From Vespula vulgaris (Eukaryota; Arthropoda; Insecta; Hymenoptera; Vespidae): 64,000 bases of DNA. The notes beneath the pieces are model-generated. The model searched no databases. It saw only the letters and a list, made by a program, of their open reading frames with translations, and had not been told where the DNA came from. The DNA is taken from contig NC_066597.1 of assembly GCF_905475345.1 (NCBI RefSeq), positions 4,022,501-4,086,500 on the forward strand, in the 5' to 3' direction. Below are positions 11,639 through 24,603 of the stretch, one piece after another. Within the stretch, counting starts at the first letter, position 1; the number at the start of each line of letters is the position of its first letter. Both the position numbers and the translations under genes were made by a program.

Positions 11639-11640
11639 AT
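11560..11640. repeat. (CAC)n and (CCG)n trinucleotide repeats
   Basis: A TCC/CAC repeat (about 11560-11595) is followed by TCTTCC and then about 11 CCG triplets (11605-11638). The frames across it give poly-Ala, poly-Gly or poly-Arg and have no protein-like flanks. Confidence 0.9.
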
Positions 11641-12419
11641 CTCCCGCTTCCACCCTCTCGTCCCTTGCACGGACGCACACCGCCATGGCCCATCTTTATC
11701 CTACTTCCCTCCATCTCTTCTCTTCCCTCTTCCTCTTCCTCCTCTTCTTCCTCTTCTTCTTCCTCCTCCTCCTCCACTGTATGCACCGCTATATGTTACT
11801 GCACGCCTCGCTCCGCGAGACTACACCAGCTCGCGGGATCCGTGATCCATGATCGCTTTGTTTATACCGTCGTCGAATACTTTCGGCTGTTCTCTTCTCC
11901 AGCCTCCTCCTTTTCCTCGTCCTCTTCCTCTTTCTCTTTCTCTTTCTCTTTCTCTTCTAACTTCTCCTTTTTCTTCTTCTTCGTCATCCACTATAGAGTA
12001 TTACCGATGCTTTCCACCCACATCTATAACATTCTCTTCTTCTTTTTCTTTTTCTTCTTCTTTTTCCGTCCACGCATATCACGCGTAATCGTCATCTTCC
12101 TCTCAGTTAGTTTTCGTTTCGTTCGACTCAATGCGTTTTTGAGCCGCATCGACTTGTGTGCCAAACGACGGAATGCGGAATGCCGAAATAATATCGCTCT
12201 ACCCTCGTGACTCTGATCGATATAGACCGTACGTAAATCGAACTTCCTCGATGATTAAATAATAGACTCTTGTAGCATATATATATAAACATATTATATA
12301 TATAAAAGTATATATATATATATATGTATGTATGTAAATAGATGCGTCACATTACTCATTAGCGTACGTTCGCCTTCAAAAAAGTTAAATCGCGTTCGCA
12401 CGTCGTACGTTCCTCCTCG

Positions 12420-12424
<5 letters not shown>

Positions 12425-12464
<40 letters not shown>
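12425..12464. repeat. (CT)n microsatellite
   Basis: About 20 CT dinucleotides. Confidence 0.95.
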
Positions 12465-12474
<10 letters not shown>

Positions 12475-13050
12475 TTACGTCGCCTCTCTGTGGTATAGGT
12501 CAGTGAAGTAGTATTTCCCCCACTTGAAGCCTCCTAGACAACGGGTCTACGAGATTGACTCATCTAGCCAGTCATACCGCGCGTAAACACGGTTCGCTTC
12601 AGCTGTTTTCTCTCTCTCTTCTTCTCTTTCTCATTCTCATTCCGTCTTCTCGTCACTCTTCTTCGCTCTGAGAGTCATTCTCTCTCCTTCTCTCTTTTTC
12701 TCTAACGTACATGCATACGCGATAGTTCCATATACATATATATACACGTTCGCATAGCTCGAGAGAGAGAACAACGGAACGTTCTCTTTATTTTTAGAAC
12801 CACCTCGAAAATCCAAATCCCCTTCTGCTCTATCTTTGTATTTTCCCTACGTTTGTCCCACCACCCTTTCTCCCCTTTCTTTCTCTCTCTTTCTTCTCTT
12901 CGTATTTTCTCTCTTTCTCTCTAGAGAGGCTCGGAAGTAAGAAAGAGAGAGGTTTCGCGAATAAAGTCGAAGGAATCGTTCGACAAACAGCGAAAGCGCG
13001 CGAGCCCCCAAGGAACTGCAATGAGAGTGAGACGGTGAGAGCGATAGGAT

Positions 13051-13213
13051 GGGGGAAGAGAGGGGAGGTCGAGGTGGATGGGGAGGGGGTAGGGACGAGG
13101 AGAACACGGTGGACGAACGAGGGAACGGTGGGACGGTTGGGAGGGAGGAGCGTGACGCGGAGAGAGGAGGTGGTTCTGGTGGTGGCGGTGCAGGGCGAAA
13201 GGGTGGGGGGAAG
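13051..13213 (+). other. G-rich tract with G-quadruplex potential
   Basis: Runs GGGGG (13051), GGGG (13062), GGGG (about 13080), GGGGG (about 13085) and GGG (13092) fall within 44 bases. More G-runs lie near 13127-13149 and 13200-13213, all on the plus strand. This satisfies the usual four-run G-quadruplex pattern with short loops. It is flanked by a CpG-rich sequence to about 13300, so it may mark a promoter-like island. Confidence 0.5.
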
Positions 13214-14011
13214 GCGCGGAGTTCCGATTTTAGCGCAGTCGCGGCGCTATTATGCACTAGTAGCCGCTTGATGGCGTCACCCGTGCAACCTTGGCTCGGG
13301 TCAGTCCTCTATCATACTACTGCAGGCAGAATCCGCTCTCTTTCTCGTTCTCTCCTCTCTACTCTTCTCCTCTCCTCTTCTTTCCTTTCCTCTCCTCCTC
13401 TCTTCTCCGCTGCTCTCCTCTCCTCTTTTCTTCTCTTCTCTTCCTTTTCCACTCTTCGGTCTCTTTTCTCCTTCCACGCATCGTTCCTTTCCCTCCACTT
13501 CTCTCTCACTCTCTCTTTCTCTCTTCTCCCTCGACTCCTTATCCGTGCGTCTAACTTCTACCCTCCTTCTTTCTCTTCGCCGAGCTATACACATACACGC
13601 ATACATGTAAAGACACTGACCACACGCGGTCAGTGGCGTATGTATAAAACGTTTCCTATTCGCGGTAACCTTGCTTGTCACGTAAAAAATATATAAGTAC
13701 GCCGAGAATGAGAGAAAGAGAGAGAGAGAGAGAAGAAAAGAAACAAAGAATTAGAAAGAAAGAGAGCAATAAGTAATAATACAGTTAGTCGTCGTCGTTC
13801 GATGCTCGTTTGATTTCACGTTAGCAAGCCCAGTCGATCGAACGTTTCAAAGTCGAGATTATACAAATCAAAAGAGTAAACAATTTTTTGTGCGTGTTCT
13901 TATTTTTGTGCGTACGTTCCTGTCGCCACGCCTCTATTCTTTCTCACTGTTTCTTTCTCTCTTGTATATTTCGTTTTCTTCTTTCTCTCCTACATATTTC
14001 TTTTTCTTCGC

Positions 14012-14016
<5 letters not shown>

Positions 14017-14046
<30 letters not shown>
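14017..14046. repeat. (CT)n microsatellite
   Basis: About 15 CT dinucleotides within a longer pyrimidine-rich stretch (about 13930-14085). Confidence 0.9.
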
Positions 14047-14050
<4 letters not shown>

Positions 14051-15243
14051 TCTTTCTGTTTCTGTTTTTCTCATTCTCTCTGTAGAAGACAAATCGTGCG
14101 ACGAGTATAACTCGTATCGCTAGTACGGGTGCACCGAACGAAGACGATCGACGAGAGACAAGCAACACCCTGACATCGCTCGCGATCGAACCGGCACGCG
14201 GCCATAAACGATGTTTCCGTCGTCTACGGATCGTGAATTCGACTCTTCGTTCCTCCTTCCCCTTCATCCGCGTTCCTTCTACATTCCCTCGTCTCCTCCT
14301 CCTCCTCCTCTTCCTCCTCCTCCTCCTCCTCCTCCTTCCCTTCCTCCTATTCGAGAACAGTCGTTTTGTTCGCGTCTGTGTTAGAGAGAGATGGATAATC
14401 ATTGTACGAGAAAAAGACAGACAGACACAACAGGCAGAAAGAGAGAGAAAGAGAGAAAAGAAAAAAAGAGAAGCATGCAGAAGAGAGGACGCGGGGGGAG
14501 ATCGATGGGGGAGTAAACAGGAAAAAGGGGCTCCGTTATCGAGCCCGGCCAACGCGTTCTCGAAACATCGATCATCCGGCGACAGAAAACGACGGCAGGA
14601 CACCGCCGTCGCCGTCGGCGACGATCGTGTCCGTGGAGAGTAGGGCTATTAATAGTGTTTCGTTGCACGTTGAACCGCGACCATATGTATATCCGAGTCG
14701 TGGCGCGAAAACTGACTCTACGAATGCCTTGTTAAATTGACTCTTTACGATAAATCGAGCCGATAAAGAAGATTTCGCGTGTAAGGTTTTGGAGGTTAGA
14801 AATAATCCGATAGAAATTATAAATCGTAATTTAATTCTAAGATATTTCCGTAGCATCGTGGTTATGAAAAGAGACGGAGAAAAAGAGAGAAAGAGAGGGG
14901 GAGAGAGAGAAAGCGAGTTACGCAGAAAAAGAGATAGAGACCAAGTCGATTGGCCTTGAAATAAAATGACGATTTTTTGGAATAAGATATTCGGCTCGCG
15001 CGAATCCTTTCGTGGTAAAACGAAAGAATGAAAAATTGTCGTTTATAAATCTTCATCGCGTGGCGCTATCTAGCAAAGATATAGCGTACTACTACGTTTA
15101 TCAGCGGAGAAAAAGTTCGAATTTCGAACGTAGGGAATTTCTATGTGTTTCCTTTCCTTTTTCTTTCTTTCTTTATTTTTTTCTCTTTTGGTATCTTGAT
15201 AGAAGGATTAAACGAACATTTGTCTGTTTTCCTCTGGTTACAG

Positions 15244-15794
15244 TGTCCGAGAGCTATAGCAGTTACGTAAACTCGATGTATGGCGGAGGAGGACAATTCG
15301 CTACACCGTGCACACCGAGCCCGCCAAGAGGACCTGGTGGTGTACCGACTAGTGTAATACAAGCAGCGACGAGTTCGGTATCGGACGATCTTTATCTTCT
15401 GGAACTCGGTTTTCCGCCACGTTCGAAGAAAAACAAGTTGAAGAAGCCACGTCAGGGGGAGGGAGCGACTGTTAAAAGGAAATCGCGGGAAGGCTCGACG
15501 ACGTATCTCTGGGAATTTCTGTTGAAATTGTTACAGGATCGAGAGTATTGTCCGCGATATATAAAATGGACGAATCGCGAGAGAGGAGTATTTAAATTGG
15601 TCGATAGTAAAGCGGTATCAAGACTCTGGGGTTTGCACAAGAACAAGCCCGACATGAATTACGAGACGATGGGTCGCGCCTTGAGATACTATTATCAACG
15701 TGGCATTTTGGCTAAGGTCGACGGCCAAAGATTGGTGTATCAATTCGTCGACGTACCGAAGGACATAATAGAGATCGATTGTACGGGCGCGTGA
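15244..15794 (+). CDS. Eip74EF: Terminal coding exon of ecdysone-induced ETS transcription factor E74 (partial gene)
   Basis: This is the last coding exon of an ETS-family DNA-binding factor. It opens after a CAG acceptor (15241-15243), with the first codon split, and closes at TGA 15792-15794. The first part reads S-E-S-Y-S-S-Y-V-N-S-M-Y-G, then a Pro/Gly-rich linker and a Lys-rich basic segment. A full winged-helix ETS domain follows (about 15498-15750) with the Trp-containing start T-Y-L-W-E-F-L-L, the second Trp in Y-I-K-W-T, and the recognition helix G-R-A-L-R-Y-Y-Y that contacts GGAA. It stops 12 codons after the domain, as E74 proteins do. The close match over the whole domain and tail to Drosophila E74 supports Eip74EF rather than another ELF-type factor. 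In flies E74 is an early ecdysone-response gene acting in the nucleus at moults and metamorphosis. N-terminal exons were not found and probably lie left of the window or in undetected exons upstream. Confidence 0.9.
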
Positions 15795-16993
15795 GATAGG
15801 TCTCGTTGTTGTTCCCCGAGGGAGGAACATTATGCGCGAGCACGAGAAAGAGGAGAAGGAGGAGGAGGAGGAGGAGGAGGAGGAGGAAGAGATGAAGAAG
15901 GAGGAGGTTACCGCTATATCGAAAACTTGAATTTTCTTAAAAGATCGTCGTCGTCGAGAACGCCGACGATTCTTTATGCCGAGACGTCCCATCGACGACC
16001 TACCGCCGCACATCCTACAAAAAGAGCTCGCCCTCTCTGACTCGACCATACCGTTTCCATTTTACACCCGTTTACGGGTTGAATCTTGCGATAATGATCG
16101 CGATTGATGATTCTTAGGAACGATTGGCGAAAAATAATCCATTTTCGCTAATAAGCGAAGGAGTTTCTCTCTACTCGTGCTTCGTCTCCTCCTTTGTTAA
16201 AATACACACACATTGTTCTTGGCTGTGTGCGTGCATGCGTGCTGCGTGCTCACTTGCGTCCACGTATGTATGATGATGAGATGTGTATGCGTGTATGTTC
16301 TGTCTGTGTCTGCTGTTGTCTGCTCTGGGTTACGAAGGTATTAGAATATATATATATATATGCACATATGTTGTGTATATATATAGCGTGCGAGAATAGT
16401 CGAAGAGAAAGAAAGAGAAAAAGAGAAATAGAAAGAAAGAAAAAGAATCAATCTACTACTCTACGTCCACGAAGAGATCCGAAGTTCGCTTTATGCATAG
16501 ATCGTGTGGTGCGTATATATATATATATATATGTATATATGCATATGCATTTATGCGTGCTTTCGATCTAGTTTACAAATTTGTACAAAATTTAGTTCTT
16601 ATATTTACGGGACAGACGTTACTAATCGTATTTTATCGAAAGAGAGCAAAGAAAAAGAAAAAGAAAAAGAGGAAGAAGAAGAAGAAGAAAGTAAGTAGAA
16701 GAAAGAAGATAGATCACTGTGGACGAATTACTTAACCTATAAAGTATAGAGCAAGAGAGAAAGGACGATGGAGAGGGAAAGATGTAGAGAAAGAAAAAGT
16801 ATAAGCGAAAATTGTACATTGGGGATAAACGCGATAAATTATTTATTGTATATTAGATGATTATGTATGTTATCTAGAAAATTGTTATATGTGGCGTGAC
16901 GAAGAAACGTTTAATAAAAACCTGAAAAGTTTTAATGCGAAACGAAATGAGGGCTGTGACGAGACTTGGAAAGTAGAAAGAAATAGAGAGAGA

Positions 16994-16996
<3 letters not shown>

Positions 16997-17034
<38 letters not shown>

Positions 17035-17174
17035 TGAAAGGGACGCGAGAGAAATAGAGAGGAAGAAAGAGAAGGAGGGAAGAGGGGGCGGAAAAAAGAG
17101 TTTCCCTTGAGAATGGAGAATATGTCCGTTTTAAAAGAATTTTGCGGAACGAGCTCAGGGAGGAGGGAGAGAGA

Positions 17175-17221
<47 letters not shown>
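16997..17221. repeat. Two (GA)n microsatellites
   Basis: GA dinucleotides at 16997-17027 and 17181-17221 in the presumed 3' UTR of Eip74EF. Confidence 0.9.
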
Positions 17222-17224
<3 letters not shown>

Positions 17225-18016
17225 GGGAGGGAGTGAGTGAAGGAGTGGGTACACTTTATATTTTTTTAAATATAACAGAAGGGATGACTCTTCCGTTCGA
17301 GCTGAAGGTTCAACAACGTAAGGTGCTGGCTATATACAAATGAGGTCCAAGAATGTTATTTAGCAACCTAGTGTTACTGATTCATAAATATTATTGAGAC
17401 AGACATTATATATCGCTGTATATATATATAGAACAAAAAAAAATATATATATATATATCTTAAGTACATATAAATATAAATATATAAATATATATAAATA
17501 TTATTGAATATTATATATATTATATGAATATATATATTGTATGTTATGTAGAGCAAATCAGGGGTAAGAGGAGCGAGAGGAGGAGTTTAATGTGTCTATG
17601 AGACGATTTTCCGTCGCGTCAAGATGTGTGTTAGGTTAGGATAGGAGTAATTGATGAGAGGAAGAGGAGGCTCGACCGTCTCGTACGATGTCTCGAATTA
17701 ATTAACGAAACGTTTCGAACTTTTGTGCTGTGTGTATATATATATATATATACATACATATATATATAAAAATATATATATACACACACACACATTATAT
17801 ACGTTTTCTTTTTATACTGGAACTTGCGACCAAGCTTTCGCATCGAACATAATTTTCAATTATATTCGATGAAAGTTCGATCGTAGCTAAATAACGCACA
17901 CTCGCCGATTTTTTCATACTCACTTGTATCGAAGACATCGTACTTTTGTAACGTAGAGAAATCTTTCTAAAGTTTGGGAAGGGGATGTATAATAAGAATA
18001 TAATATTAATGATAAT

Positions 18017-18065
<49 letters not shown>
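18017..18065. repeat. (TAA)n microsatellite
   Basis: About 16 TAA triplets, followed by imperfect TAA/TAATA repeats to about 18118. Confidence 0.95.
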
Positions 18066-18067
<2 letters not shown>

Positions 18068-19240
18068 GAATAAAAAATAATAATTAATAATAATAATATT
18101 AATGATAATAATAATAATGATTTAGAGAATAAAAATTTAATTTATTGACGCCCCATGATGGCGAAGTACGTACGAGTGCAAGTGTATTCTGTATATCTAA
18201 GTTTTGTACATAAGGATTCGTTGAGGATATACTTACGAAAAAAAAGAAAAAAAAAAAACAAAAAAACGTATATGCTAGTTATTATTCTTCGTGACTGCGA
18301 AAGACAATGCGAAGTGAAGTAATATGTAAAAATCAGAGAGTATGTTGTAACTTAAGAGACATAAATGCTCTTGGAGTACAGCTAATTAACGATATAATGT
18401 TGGAATATTTTCAAGAAGTGAATACAGTGAATACATACACAAAGTGATCCAGTGCTGCCAATAATGCCTGTAAAATGGTCCCTTACATTTGCCACTTAAA
18501 AATATATTCAGTATCGTTAAAATCATAAATGTCTTGGGGACGCCGGATATACCGATGATACAAAGCAAATTGCCTTCTTGTATTAACAAAGACATGTTGC
18601 CTTTTAACAAAAAAAAAAAAAAAAATGAAAAAAAAAAGAAGAAAAAACATATAAAACTTTTAGTGATTTATATTGTAATACCATCACTTTGTCCAGGTAC
18701 TTAAAAAAAAAAAAATGTTAGCCCTATCCTCGTTTGATGGAATAAAGTCTTAGATTTTTGTCGATGAAAAAGGTCTTTTGACATATGAAGATTTTTGAAA
18801 TAATAATTTTTCTATATAATATGGAACCATTGAGAATATATATGGGTATTCATACAAAAGTTAAGAAAAAAATATCAGAGTACAATGGACAAAAGCAAGT
18901 ACCTATACCTAACGTACCACTTGTATACATGATAGCAGACACTTATAAACGATGAATGAACACTACAACAAAAATCATATTTTTAGGTGAATTAAATTTA
19001 TATATACACATAACGATTGACTACGCTACAAGATATTTTAACGAATAAGACTTTACTGTAATAGGGATAAATATATAATTATTTACTTGTAAAATATATG
19101 AAGACACGATGGATTGATGTAAGGAACTCTAATGTAACGTTCTGTGATTCGTTGTTTGTAGGTGAAATTTAATAAAAGATTATTGTACCATAACGTAACA
19201 ATGCTCCGTTAGATTACCTTTCATACCCTCTATCTTAAAT

Positions 19241-19929
19241 TTAATAAATATTTCTATAAACCTATTTAAGATAGAACTAAAGTACTATTATCATATATCT
19301 TGATATATTAAATATTTCCAAAAATAATATTCTATAAAACTGTTCTTTGGTAAAAGTAACGATCAAAAGTTATCTAATTACTTAATGTTATCAAGTAAAT
19401 ATTATCTTCCTACTTATTTGGGAAACACCATATATAGCTACATGACGTAAGTTTCGAAGATAAACGTAACGTCATAATCATGATTACATGCTTGTAATGT
19501 ATCCTATTATATACATTATACATATACCTATAAAGAAATTCAACCAATGTGAATTTGACCTATTGAGCAAAGGTAAGGTTGGGTGAATACAGTACGAAAT
19601 AAATCGACCAATCACGTATCAGCCGCACCGTTACGTGTTCCTCGAAACGTCACTGTGCAGAGAGAGCGCGTTAGTAACGGATCTAAGCGAGTAATTGGAG
19701 CGCACGAAGAAAGTGTGTATTTTTAGTCGAGTTTATTTATGAGTCGTAGAAATTTGTTAAATAAAAGATAATATAAAAGTTTAGTGAACGTATATTGTTA
19801 AACATTGTTATAGTTTCAGATAAGCGAATTCTTGATTTTTGTAAAAACAATCGACGAGCCACACCCCACGGCCATCTTGGCCGCAAGTGGATATTCATTA
19901 AAGACGTTCGATATAAAGAATCTTCAACG
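19241..19929 (+). promoter_or_regulatory. Upstream region and probable 5' UTR of alpha-spectrin
   Basis: AT-rich DNA changes to a short GC-richer patch at about 19610-19720, the likely transcription start zone. An acceptor-like pyrimidine/CAG sequence ends at 19819 (TATAGTTTCAG), so the leader may be split by a 5' UTR intron with a donor such as GTAATT near 19692. Frames upstream of 19930 have no ATG in phase. The exact start site is not determinable. Confidence 0.4.
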
Positions 19930-22900
19930 ATGGATCAGATAACACCGAAGGAGGTGAAAATTCTGGAAAATCCAGAAGATATTCAAGAACGACGTGAACA
20001 AGTTCTTGGAAGATATGCTAATTTTAAAGCGGAAGCTCGTAGCAAACGAGATAAACTCGAGGACTCCCGTCGCTTTCAAGTAATATGATATTTCAGTTGA
20101 TTTATGTTTATTTTTCTATTGCATAATATAATATACAAATTGCGTCCTTTCTTTTTCCCTCTAACAATCATTGTTCGCTTTAGTATTTTAAGCGAGATGC
20201 GGATGAACTCGAGGGATGGATTTACGAAAAGTTACAAGCAGCTTCGGATGAAAGCTACAAAGATCCGACAAATTTGCAAGCCAAAATTCAGAAACACCAA
20301 GCCTTCGAAGCAGAAGTTGCTGCTCACTCCAATGCTATCGTGTTACTAGATAATACTGGTTCTGAGATGATAGCGCAACATCACTTTGCTAGTGATGTCA
20401 TTCGTAAAAGATTAGGTAAACATAGATGGCAACTTTTTTTATTGCGAATCATGATTGGCTATATCTTATTGGCTATATTTATAATCTTATATACACATTC
20501 GTTCGTATATTTAATTTTACAGAGGAACTTCATAGCTTGTGGGAATTATTATTGTCACGATTGGCTGACAAAGGGTTGAAATTACAACAGGCTTTAGTTC
20601 TCGTACAATTCATACGACACTGCGATGAAGTCATGTTTTGGATCCATGATAAAGAGGCATTTGTGACTACTGACGAATTCGGTCATGATTTAGAACACGT
20701 TGAGGTATTGCAAAGGAAATTTGATGAATTTCAGAAGGATATGGCGAGTCAAGAGTACAGAGTAACAGAAGTCAATGAAATCGCAGACAAACTTCTCTTA
20801 GACGGTCATCCAGAACGTGATACCATTTTGCGTAGAAAAGAGGAATTGAATGAATCATGGCAGAAATTGAAACAACTTGCGATCCTTAGACAAGAGAAAT
20901 TATTTGGGGCACATGAAATTCAAAGATTTAATCGAGATGCCGATGAGACGATGGCTTGGATTGCCGAAAAAGATGTTGTGTTATCTTCCGATGACTTTGG
21001 ACGCGATCTTGCCAGCGTGCAAACACTTCAGCGCAAACATGAGGGTATAGAGCGTGATCTTGCAGCTTTAGAAGATAAGGTGTATACATTAGGAGCAGAA
21101 GCAGATCGTCTGGCAGCTATTCACCAAGCAGACCATTCTAAACAAATACAAGCTAAACGAGCAGAAATTCTTCAATCTTGGGAAAGTCTAACGACGAAAG
21201 CCAAAGAAAGACGTTTGAAACTCGACGAATCGTATTATTTGCATCGTTTTTTGGCCGATTATAGAGATTTAGTTTCTTGGATGAATGATATGCGTGCGAT
21301 TATTTCTGCTGACGAACTTGCTAAAGATGTGGCCGGGGCTGAAGCCCTTTTAGAGAGACACCAAGAACACAAAGGAGAAATAGACGCTAGAGCAGATAGT
21401 TTCGATTCTACGATTATGGCTGGCAATAAACTTTTGGAGAAGAAACATTATGCGGCCGAAGAAATAGCTCGTAAATTGGAGTCTCTTGCGGAAGATAAAG
21501 CGTCTCTTCTTAGTTTATGGGAGAAGCGACGTATTCTGTACGAACAGTGTATGGATTTACAACTGTTCTACAGAGATACAGAACAGGCTGATGCTTGGAT
21601 GGCAAAGCAAGAAGCGTTTTTAGCTAACGAAGACTTAGGTGACTCTCTTGACAGTGTAGAGGCTCTTATAAAGAAACACGAAGATTTTGACAAGTCCTTG
21701 GCAGCTCAAGAAGAGAAGATCAAAGTACTAGATGAGTTTGCTGGCAAGTTGATCGAGGGAGAACATTATGCTGCAGACGATGTTGCCCAGCGACGACAAA
21801 TGTTATTAGAAAGGAGAGCTATACTTCTTGACAAATCTGCGCAACGAAGACATCGTTTAGAAGATGCATACAAGTTACAACAATTCGAACGTGATTGCGA
21901 TGAAACCAAAGGTTGGATCAACGAGAAACTTAAGTTTGCCACCGATGATAGCTACTTGGATCCGACTAATCTTAATGGGAAAGTTCAAAAGCATCAGAAT
22001 TTCGAACAAGAATTGAATGCTAACAAAACTCGTATGGAAGAGTTGGTAGCAACGGGACAAGAATTGATAGATAACAATCATTATGCCAGTGACCGCATAC
22101 GTACTCGTACAGAAGAAATCGTATCGCTATGGGAAAGTTTAGCGCATGCCACAGAGAAGAAAGGTGCAAAGTTACAAGAAGCGTCTCAACAACAGCAATT
22201 TAATCGTACGGTCGAAGACATCGAATTGTGGCTTTCGGAGGTTGAAGGACAGCTCATGTCGGAAGATTATGGAAAGGATTTGACCAGCGTTCAAAACTTA
22301 CAAAAGAAACATGCCCTTTTGGAAGCCGATGTAACATCTCACGCTGATAGAATTGAAAGTATAGCTCAAGCCGCGGAACAATTCGTCAAGCAAGGACACT
22401 TTGATGCCGACAACATAAAATCGAAACAAGACCAATTGCAAGCACGTTATTCAGCCTTGCAACGACCCATGAGTATTCGAAAACAACGACTTTTGGATTC
22501 CTTGCAAGTCCAACAATTGTTCAGAGATATCGAAGACGAGGAAGCTTGGATTCGTGAAAAAGAGCCAGTCGCTGCATCTACTAATCGTGGACGTGATCTC
22601 ATTGGCGTTCAGAATTTACAAAAGAAACACCAAGCTGTTCTGGCAGAAATCAATAATCACGAACCACGAGTAGCTGCTGTATGTCAAGCAGGTTCAACCA
22701 TGTTGCAAGAGGGTCATTTCGCATCTGGGGAGATTAGTCAACGTCTTGCCGCTTTGGACGAACATTGGGGACAATTGAAAGAAAAGGCACGGCAACGTAA
22801 AAATGATCTTGATGATTCGCTTCAGGCACATCAGTATTTCGCTGATGCTAATGAAGCCGAATCCTGGATGAAAGAGAAAAGACCGATCGTTATGAATGCC

Positions 22901-24559
22901 GATTACGGTAAGGACGAAGACAGTTCCGAGGCTTTGTTAAAGAAGCACGAAGCTCTTGTTAGCGACCTAGAAGCATTTGCCAGTACCATCACAGCTTTAC
23001 GCGAACAAGCAGCTTCCTGTCGTCAACAGGAAACTCCTACCATTGATATAACCGGTAAAGAATGTGTCGTTGCATTATACGATTACGCTGAAAAATCACC
23101 GAGAGAGGTATCCATGAAGAAAGGTGACACCTTGACTCTTCTTAATTCCAATAATAAAGATTGGTGGAAAGTAGAGGTCAATGATCGCCAAGGCTTTGTA
23201 CCAGCCGCATATGTCAAACGTGTCGAACCTGAGGCAGGCTTGAGTGCTTCCCAACAGAATTTAGCAAGAGAGCAAAGTTCAATTGCAGCTAGGCAAGCAC
23301 AGATCGAAGCACAGTACGATGACCTTTTGAGATTGGCTCGAGAACGTCAGGTTAAATTGAACGAAACTGCTAAGGCGTATGTTCTCGTCAGAGAAGCCGC
23401 TGAATTAGAAACTTGGATAAAGGACAAAGAAAATCATGCACAAGTACAAGACGTTGGCGAGGATTTGGAACAAGTAGAAGTGATGCAAAAGAAATTCGAT
23501 GATTTCCAGGCCGATCTAAAAGCCAACGAGGTACGTCTAGCAGAAATGAACGAGATTGCTGTACAACTGATGAGCCTGGGACAGACGGAAGCTGCGTTAA
23601 AGATTCAAACGCAAATACAAGATTTGAATGAAAAATGGAAGAGCCTGCAAACGCTTACGGCCGAACGAGCGAGCCAATTGGGTTCTGCTCACGAGGTTCA
23701 ACGTTTCCATCGTGACGTTGACGAAACGAAAGATTGGATTCGTGAGAAAGACGCGGCGTTGAATAACGATGATCTTGGTAAAGATTTACGTAGCGTTCAA
23801 GCGTTGCAACGTAAACACGAAGGATTGGAGAGAGATTTAGCAGCCCTTGGGGATAAAATTAAACAGTTGGATGAAACAGCGAATCGTTTGATGCAATCTC
23901 ATCCGGAAACAGCTGAACAAACTTATGCTAAACAAAAAGAGATCAACGAGGAATGGACTCAGCTCACAGCGAAGGCTAATAGTAGAAAAGAAAAATTATT
24001 GGACTCTTACGACTTGCAACGATTCCTTAGCGATTATCGTGATTTGATGGCATGGATAAACTCAATGATGGGTCTTGTTGCTTCTGAGGAGCTCGCTTCG
24101 GACGTTACAGGGGCTGAGGCATTGCTCGAACGTCATCAGGTAAATCTAATGTAAATTCCATCGTGTAACAACATTTCCTTTCTCGTAGTCCCACAGTTCG
24201 TTCACAAGTTATTTGAATTATAGAATCACAGAGCAGAGATAGATGCGCGATACGGCGTACTTCCAGAGGTATCAGAGGATTTTAGCATGCAACGACGTAT
24301 TTGCGACGCTTTGTCTCTGAAAATACGTAAAATTAATTATCACGCATATATTTTAATATATTAAAGCTCATTAGAACAAGAGAAAAGCGATCGGTGTTTT
24401 CCGTGAAAATATTAGCTCATTAACAATCTGAATATTTTCAGCTTCGTTTGCCGCTTATAGCATTTATTATTGAGTGGATTGAAATGATATATAACAATAC
24501 AATTGTGCATTTCATAAAAAAGAAAAAGCAGGATTTTTTCTTTCTTTCTTCTTCTTCTT

Positions 24560-24603
<44 letters not shown>

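Larger units (their letters stand above)
1..15243. other. Non-coding repeat-rich region upstream of the Eip74EF ETS exon
   Basis: No convincing protein-coding exon is visible on either strand here. Open frames are translations of CT/GA, GGA, TCC, CA or TA runs and yield only Ser/Leu/Phe-rich or Arg/Glu-rich low-complexity peptides. CpG-dense islands occur near 4900-5320, 7140-7300, 11400-11900, 13000-13300 and 14100-14650, separated by microsatellites. A good acceptor (pyrimidine tract then CAG at 15241-15243) ends the region, so at least its right part is an intron of the ETS gene. In Drosophila the E74 unit is tens of kb long with nested promoters and long leaders, so 5' UTR exons or isoform promoters could lie here, but I could not delimit any. 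The specific repeats are listed separately. Confidence 0.6.
15795..19240 (+). other. Probable long 3' UTR of Eip74EF and downstream DNA
   Basis: No coding frame is visible. The first part carries a GGA repeat (about 15850-15900) and several GA, TA and CA tracts. The rest is AT-rich with a (TAA)n run. Candidate poly(A) signals AATAAA lie at 16913-16918, 18741-18746 and 19171-19176, any of which could end the message. Its length would fit the long 3' UTRs of E74 messages, but the true end cannot be read from sequence. Confidence 0.45.

Noticed and set aside
10715..11786. Overlapping minus-strand frames of about 200 codons with poly-Ser/Phe/Leu/Pro or poly-Glu/Gly
   Set aside because: They translate the AAGG, GAAA, GGA and CCG repeats; all frames stay open because the repeats lack stop codons.
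13049..13696. A 215-codon plus-strand frame starting Met-Gly-Glu-Glu-Arg-Gly
   Set aside because: It spans the G-rich tract and then a CT-rich tract, changing from Gly/Arg to Ser/Leu with no recognisable domain or codon bias.
15012..15243. In-frame ATG upstream of the ETS exon, which would add 77 residues
   Set aside because: A strong acceptor lies at 15241-15243. The upstream translation is Phe/Tyr-rich intron-like sequence, while E74-like residues start exactly after the acceptor.
20426..20522. Open frame extending alpha-spectrin exon 3 leftwards into intron 2
   Set aside because: The added residues are hydrophobic and unlike spectrin, and GT-AG sites at 20416 and 20521-20522 restore R-L-E-E-L-H-S-L-W, the expected spectrin sequence.
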